Of a stretch of 53,092 nucleotides of DNA, positions 34,355 through 44,646 are shown piece by piece (the first letter of the stretch is position 1; every line of letters starts with the position of its first letter). The notes under the pieces are model-generated. The model was not told the DNA's origin and did no database searches. It worked only from the letters and a program-made list of their open reading frames with translations. The DNA lies in the NCBI RefSeq assembly GCF_008711525.1, contig NZ_VXKS01000018.1, forward strand, positions 1-53,092, written 5' to 3'. The DNA comes from Cysteiniphilum sp. JM-1. Its GTDB lineage: Bacteria; Pseudomonadota; Gammaproteobacteria; Francisellales; Francisellaceae. The translations under genes were made by a program, and so were the position numbers.

Positions 34355-36784
34355 CTAACGAAGGGTTATGGCTGATGAAAAGAAAACACCATGAGAATCG
34401 TTTTTCCTTGCGTTGAAATCTCTACAATTTGAAAAATCACCCTTTGTATCAACATCGCAACGAGTAATTGTACTTGTAAAATAATCATTGACAAAGATTG
34501 TTTTATCATCTGAGGTCAATGCCATTGATGTAGGACCAATTACCTTAGATGCCTCCGGATTTATTTTGCAACTTGAAAAGTCACCATTTGTGTCAACATT
34601 GCATTGACTAATGTTGCCAGCAAGATTACTGATAAAGGCCATTTTTCCATCTGCCGTAAATACAATAGCAGAGGGAGTAGCAATATTAGAGCCTCCCGCA
34701 TTACTACAATTTGATAAATCACCCTTTGCGTTAACATCACAATGACTAACTGAATCATTGTCTTGATTAGTCACAAAAATTTTTTTACCATCTGACATTA
34801 AGGTAATTCCATAAGGATTAGTGAAACCAGTACCTCCAGAATCTCTGCAATTTGAAAAATTGCCCTCGGCATCAACATCGCAACTAGTAACTGAACTGCC
34901 ATCAGCGTTAGCGATAAATGCGTGTTTGCCATCGGCTGTAAGTGTGATTCCATAGGGCTTATCGAAGTTCGTATTATCAAAAACCTTGCAATTAGCAAAT
35001 AAACCAGTCGTCATGTCAACATCGCAACTACTAACTTCATTAAGTACTGAGTTAGTTACGAATACCTTTTTACCATCTGCTCTTAATGTAATGCCAAAGG
35101 GTATAGAAAAGCCTGTACCTCCAACGATCATGCAATCGGAGAATAAGCCCGTCGTCATGTCAACATTGCAACTACTAAATGAGTTGTTGACAGAACCAAG
35201 TACAATCACTCTTTTACCATCTGCACTGAACAACATATCTGCTGGCTGTACAAATTTAGCTCCAGCTGCACTGATGCAATGTGAGAAATCACCCGCTGAG
35301 TTAAGATCACAATGGGTAATCTGGTCATCCTTATTGCTATCTATCACATACACATGTTTACCATCTGCTGTTAATGTGAGTTTAAGAGGGGTGACCAAAC
35401 CTGTCGCGCCACTATCGACACAACCTGAGAAAACACCCTGTGGATCAACATCACAATGAGCAATATGACTATGTTTAGAACTATTAATTATAAAAGCTTT
35501 TCTACCATCTGCTGCTAATGCGAGTTTTCCAAGACCAGAAAGTCCGCTAAGAACAGTTCTGCAATGTGAAAAATCACCCACCGCATCAACATTGCAACAA
35601 GAAATGGTATCGTTACCATGATTAACAACAAATACCATTTTCCCGTCTGCTGTAAATTTGATACTCTCTGGTTTATCAAACGTGTTCCCAGCAATGGTAC
35701 AATTTGAGAAATCCCCCACCGAATCAACATTACAACGAGTAATTGTATTGTCAGCCAAATTACTAATAAATGCTATTTTCCCATCTGCTATAAGGCTGAT
35801 CGCATCGGGATCGTTAAGTCCTACGACGCCAACATCGGTACAATTGGAAACTTTGTCTGTCGCGGTATTAATATCGCAACGGCTAACCATATTTGCTGTT
35901 CTATTAGTTACAAATATTTTTTTGCCATCTCCTGAGAAGCTCATACTTGTAGGAAATACCAACCCAAAAGATAAATTACCATTTATTAAGGATCTATTTT
36001 CATCAAGATCAAAATGTTTGATCATCCCGTCGAGCGATATAGAAAATAGCTTAGGTAAAACCACTGTTTTAGTGCTTACAATTACCTCATGCCGCTCAGA
36101 ATATGATAGCGTATAGGATAACACAGCATTTTTCCCAACATTAGAAGCAAAGCTACCTTGTATAACGCAAGTACCATTTGCAGGAATAGTTTGACTGCCC
36201 TTACAAGTATTAGATATTTCCGTAAAGTCAGATGGTGCTTGACTTATACTTACCCCAATCGCTGAATAGCTTGAACTAACATTTTTAAACTTGAACTCGA
36301 CAGGGTAGGAAACCACCTCATGAGTATAATCTGGCAAGCCTGTGACAACCTCCCCTTCAATAACTGGATCTCCAACATTCACAGTACTACTTCCAAGCAC
36401 CGTACCACTCACATTAAAAGTTAATTTATGCTGGCATGGTCCTTCATCTGGTGCAACCAATCCAATTGTATATACTTCATTCGCAATAATGCTTTTATTG
36501 TAAGTTAATGCCATTGGCTTTGCACACTGCGCTCCTGAGACACTATCTGTAATTATTAAAGAATAGTCCTTATCTTTACCAACACCGCTTAGTTCTTTTA
36601 ACTCTAATGTTCCAACAGCTGAATTACTTCTATTCACAAATTGTGGCATCGCAAGGTCAAGCTCCTGAGATTGCCCCCCATTATTGGCATTACTCTTGCC
36701 ACTGGTCCCATCACCTCCTCTGCCACAACCACTAAATAGCATCATACAACAAAGAGTAAACATCAAAATAAATCTTTTTTTCAT
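34355..36784 (-). CDS. Lipoprotein with 11 cysteine-containing propeller-type repeats
   Basis: 809 residues from the ATG at 36784 (GGGA six bases upstream; the frame is open to a TTG at 36796). A signal peptide ends in lipobox LFSGC, so it should be membrane-anchored. Residues about 30-250 form one or two Ig-like domains. Then eleven repeats of 46-48 residues follow (34400-35956), consensus P-x-x-I-x-L-x-ADGK-x-x-F-V-x-N ... CDVD-x-x-GDFSNC. The first half resembles YVTN/NHL beta-propeller blades; the second contributes two Cys per repeat and a D-x-D-x-x-G string. Function unknown; surface binding is inferred. Paralogue of the next gene upstream. Confidence 0.8.
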   Translation of the reverse strand: MKKRFILMFTLCCMMLFSGCGRGGDGTSGKSNANNGGQSQELDLAMPQFVNRSNSAVGTLELKELSGVGKDKDYSLIITDSVSGAQCAKPMALTYNKSIIANEVYTIGLVAPDEGPCQHKLTFNVSGTVLGSSTVNVGDPVIEGEVVTGLPDYTHEVVSYPVEFKFKNVSSSYSAIGVSISQAPSDFTEISNTCKGSQTIPANGTCVIQGSFASNVGKNAVLSYTLSYSERHEVIVSTKTVVLPKLFSISLDGMIKHFDLDENRSLINGNLSFGLVFPTSMSFSGDGKKIFVTNRTANMVSRCDINTATDKVSNCTDVGVVGLNDPDAISLIADGKIAFISNLADNTITRCNVDSVGDFSNCTIAGNTFDKPESIKFTADGKMVFVVNHGNDTISCCNVDAVGDFSHCRTVLSGLSGLGKLALAADGRKAFIINSSKHSHIAHCDVDPQGVFSGCVDSGATGLVTPLKLTLTADGKHVYVIDSNKDDQITHCDLNSAGDFSHCISAAGAKFVQPADMLFSADGKRVIVLGSVNNSFSSCNVDMTTGLFSDCMIVGGTGFSIPFGITLRADGKKVFVTNSVLNEVSSCDVDMTTGLFANCKVFDNTNFDKPYGITLTADGKHAFIANADGSSVTSCDVDAEGNFSNCRDSGGTGFTNPYGITLMSDGKKIFVTNQDNDSVSHCDVNAKGDLSNCSNAGGSNIATPSAIVFTADGKMAFISNLAGNISQCNVDTNGDFSSCKINPEASKVIGPTSMALTSDDKTIFVNDYFTSTITRCDVDTKGDFSNCRDFNARKNDSHGVFFSSAITLR

Positions 36785-36821
36785 AGAAATTCCCAACTCA
36801 GCTAGTTTAAAAAACCATCGG

Positions 36822-36849
36822 ATTATATATATTAAATAACTTATTACAA
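36822..36849 (-). promoter_or_regulatory. Promoter of the 11-repeat lipoprotein gene
   Basis: TTGTAA (36849-36844), a 16-base spacer and a perfect TATAAT (36827-36822) on the minus strand, 37 bases before the ATG. The remaining 200 bases of the gap up to the second lipoprotein gene show nothing I can name. Confidence 0.55.
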
Positions 36850-37065
36850 GAGCTATTTGAATTAAACAGCAGCTCCCGCTGTATTTTCTATTTTTAATTG
36901 ATCTATTCCGTCATTTGGGGACTTTTAACTTTCAATAATATAGTTGTTCCAACATATAACCGAGCAGAGATAGCTTCAATAACCCTTTGTTAAATTTAGA
37001 TTAGCGAGGTGTGGATATTTAAGAATAACTATAACCCCCCAAATTAGCGAAGTAGCTTAAAAGAA

Positions 37066-38781
37066 TTAACGAAGGACTAATGCTGTTGCTACAGAAAAAA
37101 TTGCGAGATTAGTACTAAACTTTATGGCGGTTTTAATACAATTTGAAAAATCACCAATTACATCAACATCACAACGACTGACTGTATCATCACCATTATT
37201 AACAATGAATACTATTTTACCGTCTGGCATAAATGCAATATCCGATGGAGTATTAAAATCAGAACCTCCTGCATCCCTACAATTTGAAAAATCACCCTCT
37301 TTGTCAACATCGCAACGAGAAATTATGTTGTTACCTCTGTTAGTAACGAAAACTTTTTTATCATCTGCTATTAATGCAATACCAACGGAATCAGCAAAAT
37401 TAGCCCCTCCCGTATAGCTACAATTTGAAAAATCACCGCTTGCATCAACATCACAACGACTAACTGTGTTGCCCAGCCTATTAGCTACAAACACCCTTTT
37501 ATCATCTGCTGTCAATGCGATGCTCTCCGGAGAATAAAAACCTATGCCACCAGCATTGGAACAATTTGAGAAATCACCCACTAAATTAACATCACAGCGA
37601 CTAATTGTATCGTCACCAGCATTAACAACAAATGCCCTTTTCTCGTCTGCTGTAAGTGTGATTTCGTGGGGGGCTTTAAACGTTGGACCAACACTAGTGC
37701 AATTTAAGAAATTACCGACTGAATCAGCATCACAACGGTTAATCTTACTGTTCCCAGCATTAGCCACAAATACCTTTTTGCCATCTGCTGTAAATGTGAC
37801 TGCACTGGGTTGCTTAAATCCTTCTCCACCAGTATCGGCACAGTTTAAAAAATTGGCTGTCGTGATATCGACATCGCAATGGCTAACCATATTGCCCAAT
37901 AAATTAACCAAAAATACCTTTTTGCCACCTGCCGATAATGTGATATTAGTAGGCTTTGCAAAAAACACAGATGCTTTTTCATTTATTAAGGATTTGCTTT
38001 CATCAAGGTTATAATGACTCACCATCCCTGAGGTATTTAAAACAAACAATCTAGGAGACACTGCCGTCCTTGTACTTAAGGTTATATCATGTCCCTGAAA
38101 ATACGATAGCGTATAGGATAACATAGCATTTTTCCCAATACTAGAAGCAAAACTACCTTGGATAGAGCAAGTACCACTTGCAGGAATGGTATCACTGCTC
38201 TTACAAGTATTAGATATTTCAGTGAAATCAGATGGCGGTTCACTGATTGTTACTTCTGTAGCCGAATAGCTTGGACTTATATTTTCAAACCTAAACTCGA
38301 CAGGATAAGATTCTCCGGCCTGAGTAAGCAATGGCAAACCAGTGACAATCTCCCCCTTAACAATTGAGGCTACAACATCAATCGTACTATTTCCGAGTTC
38401 CACACCGTCAACTTTAAAAGTTAACTTATGTGTGCATGATCCTTCATCTGGTGCAATCAATACAATTTTATATGGTTCATTGCCAACAATACTTTTCTTG
38501 TAAGTTAATGCCATTGGCTTTGTGCACTGCGCCCCTGAGACACTATCTGTGATTATTAAAGAATAAACCTTCTCTTCACCAACACCCTCTAGTTCCTTTA
38601 ACTCTAGTGTTCCATCAGATGAATTATTGCTAGTCACAAACTCTGGCATTGCAAGGTCAAGCACCTGAGATTTCCCCCCGCTATTAGCATTACTCTTGCC
38701 ACTGGGTCCATCACTGCTGCTACAACCGCTAAATATCATTGTATAACAGAGAGTTAATATCAAATAGAATACTTTTCGCAT
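37066..38781 (-). CDS. Lipoprotein with 6 cysteine-containing propeller-type repeats
   Basis: 571 residues from the ATG at 38781, which has AGGTGG five bases upstream (the frame is open to a GTG at 38790). Same plan as its neighbour: signal peptide with lipobox IFSGC, an Ig-like N-terminal region that is nearly identical (SLIITDSVSGAQC, PSDFTEISNTCK), then only six repeats of 46-48 residues (37117-37959) ending ISRCDVDKEGDFSNC-type units. Six blades could close one propeller. The two genes are clearly a tandem duplication with later change in repeat number. Function not recognised. Confidence 0.8.
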   Translation of the reverse strand: MRKVFYLILTLCYTMIFSGCSSSDGPSGKSNANSGGKSQVLDLAMPEFVTSNNSSDGTLELKELEGVGEEKVYSLIITDSVSGAQCTKPMALTYKKSIVGNEPYKIVLIAPDEGSCTHKLTFKVDGVELGNSTIDVVASIVKGEIVTGLPLLTQAGESYPVEFRFENISPSYSATEVTISEPPSDFTEISNTCKSSDTIPASGTCSIQGSFASSIGKNAMLSYTLSYFQGHDITLSTRTAVSPRLFVLNTSGMVSHYNLDESKSLINEKASVFFAKPTNITLSAGGKKVFLVNLLGNMVSHCDVDITTANFLNCADTGGEGFKQPSAVTFTADGKKVFVANAGNSKINRCDADSVGNFLNCTSVGPTFKAPHEITLTADEKRAFVVNAGDDTISRCDVNLVGDFSNCSNAGGIGFYSPESIALTADDKRVFVANRLGNTVSRCDVDASGDFSNCSYTGGANFADSVGIALIADDKKVFVTNRGNNIISRCDVDKEGDFSNCRDAGGSDFNTPSDIAFMPDGKIVFIVNNGDDTVSRCDVDVIGDFSNCIKTAIKFSTNLAIFSVATALVLR

Positions 38782-38820
38782 AAAACCCACCTAATCAATT
38801 GCTTTCAAGGAGATCACAAA

Positions 38821-38848
38821 AGTATAGATAGCAAATGAATTATCGCAA
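38821..38848 (-). promoter_or_regulatory. Promoter of the 6-repeat lipoprotein gene
   Basis: TTGCGA (38848-38843), a 16-base spacer and TATACT (38826-38821) on the minus strand, 39 bases before the ATG. Its geometry is the same as the promoter of the paralogous gene. Another TATAAT lies further upstream at 38911-38906 without a good -35. Confidence 0.5.
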
Positions 38849-38948
38849 GAATTCAATCTAAGATTTCAAAACAGACAACCTTGCTCTAGCTAAGTGAGGT
38901 ATCAGATTATATCTAGACTAATGCATATTATGATAAACGCCGAGCAGA

Positions 38949-40010
38949 TTACAAATTCTGCGCTTTATGCTGCAAATAGTGATCAACAAGCACCAGTGCT
39001 AACATTGCCTCAGCAATCGGCACGCCACGAATCCCAACACAAGGGTCATGTCGCCCTTTGGTAATCACTTCACATGCTTGACCATGAATGTCGATTGAAC
39101 GCCCAGGCACTAAAATGCTTGAGGTGGGTTTAAAGGCAATACTCGCCAAGATCTCTTGTCCTGAGGAAATCCCGCCCAAAATGCCACCTGCGTGATTAGT
39201 TAAAAAGTCTTGGTCTTTAATGTACTCATCGCGATGCTCACTACCTTTTTGACTCACGACATCAAAGCCATCACCAATCGATACCGCTTTAACGGCATTA
39301 ATGCTCATCAATGCTTTGGCAATATCAGCGTCTAAGCGATCAAATACTGGTTCACCCAATCCAACAGGAATATTGCGTGCGACAACATTGACCTTGGCAC
39401 CAATAGAATCCCCTTGCTTGCGAATGGACTGCATCAATCCCTCAAGCTGGGGGACCTTTTGAGGATCCGCACAGAAAAAAGGATTCTGCTCAATAAAACT
39501 TTGATCTTTAAGCTCAAGTTCAATATCACCAATTTGTGAAACATAGCCAAATATTTCACTATTAAATCGCTCTTTTAATATCTTTTTGGCAATCGCACCT
39601 GCTGCCACACGCATCGCTGTTTCTCGTGCTGATGAGCGTCCACCGCCGCGATAATCACGAATGCCATATTTATGAAAATAGGTAAAATCAGCATGTCCAG
39701 GGCGAAACTGATCTTTAATCTCACCATAGTCTTTGGATTTCTGATCGGTGTTTTCAATGATTAAGCCAATCGGTGTACCTGTTGTTTTGCCTTCAAACAC
39801 ACCAGATAAAATCTTGACCTGATCGGGTTCGCGCCGCTGTGTGGTAAACCTTGATTGCCCAGGTTTACGTCGATCTAAATCTACTTGCAGATCCTCTTCA
39901 CTCAATGATAGTCCTGGCGGGCAGCCATCGACAATGGCGCCTAAGGCTAAGCCATGACTTTCACCGAAAGTCGTGACTTTGAATAATGTTCCAAAGGTAT
40001 TACCTGGCAT
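38949..40010 (-). CDS. aroC: Chorismate synthase
   Basis: 353 residues starting [20 protein letters not shown], the invariant N-terminus of the family, followed by [21 protein letters not shown] and [18 protein letters not shown] and GGISSGQEI. Catalyses the last common step of aromatic biosynthesis with reduced FMN. The frame extends to 40058, but the family start is the ATG at 40010, which overlaps prmB by 11 bases. prmB-aroC linkage is typical of gammaproteobacteria. Confidence 0.96.
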   Translation of the reverse strand: MPGNTFGTLFKVTTFGESHGLALGAIVDGCPPGLSLSEEDLQVDLDRRKPGQSRFTTQRREPDQVKILSGVFEGKTTGTPIGLIIENTDQKSKDYGEIKDQFRPGHADFTYFHKYGIRDYRGGGRSSARETAMRVAAGAIAKKILKERFNSEIFGYVSQIGDIELELKDQSFIEQNPFFCADPQKVPQLEGLMQSIRKQGDSIGAKVNVVARNIPVGLGEPVFDRLDADIAKALMSINAVKAVSIGDGFDVVSQKGSEHRDEYIKDQDFLTNHAGGILGGISSGQEILASIAFKPTSSILVPGRSIDIHGQACEVITKGRHDPCVGIRGVPIAEAMLALVLVDHYLQHKAQNL

Positions 40011-40959
40011 CTTGATAACCCTCGGCAAATATTGATCGATAAGTCTTAAGCTCATCATAGGTTAACAAGAACACACCATCGCCCCCATCTTCAAAGTTAA
40101 GCCATGTGAAAGGCACGCTTTGAAAGGCTTCTTGTAACGCATATTGGCTATTGCCGACTTCAACGATTAACACACCACCTTCATTCAGATAATCAAGCGC
40201 TTCAGTTAAGATCTTACGCGTGATATCTAAACCATCATCACCAGAACCTAATGCCAGTGCAGGCTCTTTTAAATATTCTTGTGGCATCGATGCTAAATCA
40301 TTCATATCAACATACGGTGGATTAGAGATAATCAAATCAAACTTTTGCCCCGCTAGACTTGCAAACAAATCCGATTGCATGGCAGTAACACGTTGCTCCA
40401 TATCATGCTGCTTAATATTACGCTTAGCAACTTCTAGTGCGTCTTCTGAGATGTCACTTAATACCACTTCCGCATCAGGGAATACATGTGCTGTCGCAAT
40501 ACCAATACAACCACTTCCAGTGCATAGATCCAATACTCGCTCAACATTATGATGATTAACCCATGGTTCAAACTCATTGCGAATCAGCTCGCCAATTGGT
40601 GAGCGCGGTACGATAACGCGTTGATCAACATAAAACTTCATTCCAGCGAACCATGCCGTTTTTGTCAAATATGGCAATGGCACACGATCAACCACGCGTC
40701 TATACACCCATTTAATCACTTTTTGACGTTCCAAATGGGTTAGGCGCGCATCCAAAATACGGTTATCAATATCTAATGGCAAGTAAAGCGCTTGCAACAC
40801 TAAATGTACTGCTTCATCCCATGCCGAATCCGTACCATGCCCATAAAAAAGCTCTGCCTCTAGAAAACGAGATGTCCCCCAACGCAAATAATCACGAATT
40901 GTATGTAAGTCCTGCGCCAATGCATCGACATTAACATCGCCACCAAATATATCACTCAT
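40000..40959 (-). CDS. prmB: Ribosomal protein L3 glutamine methyltransferase PrmB
   Basis: 319 residues. N-terminal helical domain ([25 protein letters not shown]), [18 protein letters not shown], the SAM site [17 protein letters not shown], and the catalytic [15 protein letters not shown]. The DMND form after NPPY identifies the L3-specific enzyme rather than PrmC. Located 29 bases after cysS and overlapping aroC. Confidence 0.95.
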   Translation of the reverse strand: MSDIFGGDVNVDALAQDLHTIRDYLRWGTSRFLEAELFYGHGTDSAWDEAVHLVLQALYLPLDIDNRILDARLTHLERQKVIKWVYRRVVDRVPLPYLTKTAWFAGMKFYVDQRVIVPRSPIGELIRNEFEPWVNHHNVERVLDLCTGSGCIGIATAHVFPDAEVVLSDISEDALEVAKRNIKQHDMEQRVTAMQSDLFASLAGQKFDLIISNPPYVDMNDLASMPQEYLKEPALALGSGDDGLDITRKILTEALDYLNEGGVLIVEVGNSQYALQEAFQSVPFTWLNFEDGGDGVFLLTYDELKTYRSIFAEGYQDAR

Positions 40960-40988
40960 CTTTTACCCTCGTTTTTACTTTACGTGCT

Positions 40989-42383
40989 TTACGCTCTTTT
41001 CCAGATTGTGCCCGTTGCTGAGTCTTCAAGCAACACACCTTGCTCTGCTAAGCTCTGGCGAATCTGGTCTGCTTTGGCATAGTCTTTATTCTTTTTCGCT
41101 TGGATACGCTCAGCAATCATAGTTTCAATCACATCATCACTTAGGCCATTATCACTACTATGCTTAAAATAGCTCTCTGGCGAGTGCTTAAGGATGCCTA
41201 ATACATTAGCAAGCTCTAATAATAACTTAGCAAAGCTAGCTGCTTTTTGTTGATCACTTGCGCGATATTTATTGATCTCTTTGGCAATGGCAAATAATAC
41301 TGGCAAAGCTTCTGGTGTATTAAAGTCATTATTCATCGCCTGTTTAAAATCACTCACATACTGCGCTGCCTCTTCTGCTTCCACAGTATTTTCAGTAATC
41401 TCAAGACCACGCAGTGCCGTGTATAAACGCTCAATTGCTGCTTTTGCCTGATCTAAGTTCTCTTTAGAGTAATTGATCTCACTGCGATATTGCCCAGAAA
41501 TCAAAAAGAAGCGCACCACTTCAGGGTGGTACTCAGATAATACCTCTTTGATGGTAAAGAAATTATTCAATGATTTGGACATCTTCTCATCATCAACCTG
41601 CACCATGCCAGAGTGCAGCCAATAATTAGCAAAGCTGCAACCATTAGCCGCTTCTGATTGGGCGATCTCATTCTCATGATGCGGAAAGCGTAAATCTGAG
41701 CCTCCTGCATGAATATCAAAATTATCCCCCAAGAGTTTTTTAGACATCGCCGAGCATTCAATATGCCAACCAGGACGCCCCTGCCCCCATGGTGAGTTCC
41801 AACTTGGCTCACCGGCTTTGGCAGCTTTCCACAACACAAAGTCTAGGGGATTTTCTTTTTGCTCATTACTTTCAATTCGTGCACCAACACGCAAGTGCTC
41901 CAAACTCTGCTTACTTAATTTGCCATAATCTTTAAATTCCTCAACGCGATAATAAACATCGCCATTGCCGGGTGCGTAAGCAAAGCCTTTAGCAATCAGA
42001 TTTTCGATCATCTGGCACATCTCAGGAATCGTTTGCGTGGCTCGTGGATCAAAATCAGGTCTTAGGATATTTAAACGATCTAAATCGTCATACATGCTCT
42101 TGATCGTGCGCTCAACGAGTGCATCGGTTGATTCACCATTCTCATTGGCACGTTTAATAATCTTATCGTCAATATCGGTGATATTGCGCACATAAGTCAC
42201 TTCGTAATTGCAAAAGCGAAAATAACGCACGATGACATCAAAAGCGATCTGGGTGCGTGCATGCCCAATATGACAATCATCATAAACCGTCATGCCACAG
42301 ACATACATTTTTAATTTTTGTGGGCTAATCGGCTGAAAAAGCTCCTTTTTTCCAGATAATGAATTGTATAAATAGATACTCAT
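40989..42383 (-). CDS. cysS: Cysteinyl-tRNA synthetase
   Basis: 464 residues. Zinc- and ATP-binding YVCGMTVYDDCHIGHARTQ (HIGH motif), zinc ligands in WHIECSAM and FPHHENE, and the KMSKSLNN loop. Length and motifs are standard. Lies 85 bases after tgt on the same strand. Confidence 0.97.
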   Translation of the reverse strand: MSIYLYNSLSGKKELFQPISPQKLKMYVCGMTVYDDCHIGHARTQIAFDVIVRYFRFCNYEVTYVRNITDIDDKIIKRANENGESTDALVERTIKSMYDDLDRLNILRPDFDPRATQTIPEMCQMIENLIAKGFAYAPGNGDVYYRVEEFKDYGKLSKQSLEHLRVGARIESNEQKENPLDFVLWKAAKAGEPSWNSPWGQGRPGWHIECSAMSKKLLGDNFDIHAGGSDLRFPHHENEIAQSEAANGCSFANYWLHSGMVQVDDEKMSKSLNNFFTIKEVLSEYHPEVVRFFLISGQYRSEINYSKENLDQAKAAIERLYTALRGLEITENTVEAEEAAQYVSDFKQAMNNDFNTPEALPVLFAIAKEINKYRASDQQKAASFAKLLLELANVLGILKHSPESYFKHSSDNGLSDDVIETMIAERIQAKKNKDYAKADQIRQSLAEQGVLLEDSATGTIWKRA

Positions 42384-42468
42384 GAATCTTGCATTGGCAT
42401 GGTTATAATAAGCCTATGTTACCATCGCCTTAGCAAGGTTGAAATACACAATTCACAATTGTGTCATT

Positions 42469-43599
<1,131 letters not shown>

Positions 43600-43623
43600 C
43601 TATCGACAATAAAGGGCTCATAA

Positions 43624-43789
43624 TATACCCATCACAAACCATTTTACAGAATTTTTTGCTTTGTATTTTGCGTGCTTTTGGTAAGTTGAATTTTGATAAT
43701 AGTTCTAGCTATTTACTGCAATCCAACTTACCAAAATCTTCACAAACTACTACACAACCAAACACAACAAAATGATTTACAATGGGTAT
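43624..43789. repeat. Foldback (MITE-like) element, copy 2
   Basis: Fills most of the 257-base gap between tgt and the arsC-like gene. The left end TACCCATCACAAACCATTTT (43628-43647) is the exact complement of the right end of copy 1; the right end AAAATGATTTACAATGGGTA (43769-43788) differs from the complement of copy 1's left end at one base. Internal perfect 13-bp inverted repeat TTTTGGTAAGTTG (43676-43688) with CAACTTACCAAAA (43724-43736). The arm adjoining the left end is alignable to copy 1 (shared TTGAATTTTG and TAATAG). About 70 bases shorter than copy 1. No coding frame. Confidence 0.8.
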
Positions 43790-43844
43790 GGACAATTCGC
43801 CCTAAAATAAAAAGCAAAAAACGTCAAAAACGCCACTTTGATAA

Positions 43845-44195
43845 TTATTCTAAAATAGCGATCATATCTTCCAAGGGGCGCGCAATGGCAGCTTTGGCTG
43901 TCGTTTCCAATATTGGGCGCTGCATTAATTTAGGTGTTTTTACTAAAATCTCTGCAATTTCACTATCTGAGAGTTTCTCAACATCCTTGATATTCAAAGC
44001 TTTGAAATCATCATCACCACTGCGAATAAGCATGTGTTTGGCAACGGTTAATTTCTCTAAAATTCGCAATATATCTGCTGGAGATAACGGTGTATTGAGA
44101 TATTCAATCACTTCAACGTCATAATTATTTTGCGTTAAAAATTCTAATGCCGCACGCGACTTACTACAGCGTGGATTGTGATATAGCTTATACAT
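43845..44195 (-). CDS. arsC: ArsC/YfgD-family arsenate reductase-like protein
   Basis: 116 residues with the thioredoxin-like N-terminus YKLYHNPRCSKSRAALEFL carrying the reactive Cys10, VIEYLNTPLSPADIL, and MQRPILETTAKAAIARP at the C-terminal active-site Arg region. This is the glutaredoxin-linked arsenate reductase family; the short chromosomal YfgD-type members often have no proven arsenate role. There is no arsenic-resistance operon around it. Confidence 0.85.
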   Translation of the reverse strand: MYKLYHNPRCSKSRAALEFLTQNNYDVEVIEYLNTPLSPADILRILEKLTVAKHMLIRSGDDDFKALNIKDVEKLSDSEIAEILVKTPKLMQRPILETTAKAAIARPLEDMIAILE

Positions 44196-44324
44196 ATTGT
44201 TGTTTTATTCTAAGGTTTATTTATTAGCGATACCGCAATGCTAAACTACCACAATGTGATCAACAATATCTTTCGTCACATTATTTATAATCATTTGAAA
44301 TCTCACCAGACACAGTTTTGAGAG

Positions 44325-44401
44325 TGGTAGCTACGACTGGACTTGAACCAGTGACCCCAGCATTATGAATGCTGTGCTCTAACCAACTGAGCTACGTAGC
44401 C
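44325..44401 (-). tRNA. tRNA-Met (CAU), elongator type
   Basis: 77 nt including an encoded CCA. Acceptor stem GGCTACG/CGTAGCT, D-arm TAGCTCAGTTGGTTAGAGC, anticodon stem CAGCA/TGCTG around loop TTCATAA (anticodon CAT), T-arm GGTTCAAGTCC. Very close to E. coli elongator tRNA-Met. The initiator type is excluded by the paired first base and the anticodon stem, and the lysidine-type Ile tRNA by the acceptor stem. Confidence 0.95.
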
Positions 44402-44414
44402 ACAACAGGGAGGA

Positions 44415-44442
44415 ATATTAGCAAGATTGGCTTTGTTGTCAA
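44415..44442 (-). promoter_or_regulatory. tRNA-Met promoter
   Basis: A consensus TTGACA (44442-44437), 16-base spacer and TAATAT (44420-44415) on the minus strand, with the start expected seven bases or so before the tRNA 5' end. Confidence 0.75.
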
Positions 44443-44514
44443 TGATTTTTTTTATTTTTATCCCAACACCCGCAAAATTAGCCGATAGGTGCTGATTTTT
44501 GCTGGGATTGTGTC

Positions 44515-44520
44515 TATAAT
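44515..44520 (+). promoter_or_regulatory. Possible proQ promoter -10 element
   Basis: A perfect TATAAT with CTGATT at 44492-44497 (17-base spacer) and a TG two bases before the -10. It would give a leader of about 120 bases before proQ, which contains the 12-base palindrome TTGCTGCAGCAA (44531-44542). The rest of the 245-base gap shows nothing else. Confidence 0.4.
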
Positions 44521-44646
44521 GTCCGCCTTATTGCTGCAGCAAGATTGACTGGCAAGCGTTTTTATCATTGCTCATAGATCTAAAAAAAGTTGTCGCGATA
44601 ATGTATAAAACAAAATACGAGTAAACACAAAGTAGGAACATTTTAG

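Noticed and set aside
34986-36116. Long antisense frames opposite the repeat lipoprotein genes
   Set aside because: They mirror the protein repeats on the other strand, lack ribosome sites and have the composition expected from reverse-reading repeated codons.
34400-37959. Regularly spaced similar segments considered as a CRISPR array
   Set aside because: The period (about 138-144 bases) equals whole codon repeats of two open lipoprotein frames; there are no short identical repeats with unique spacers. No CRISPR or cas genes are visible anywhere in the window.
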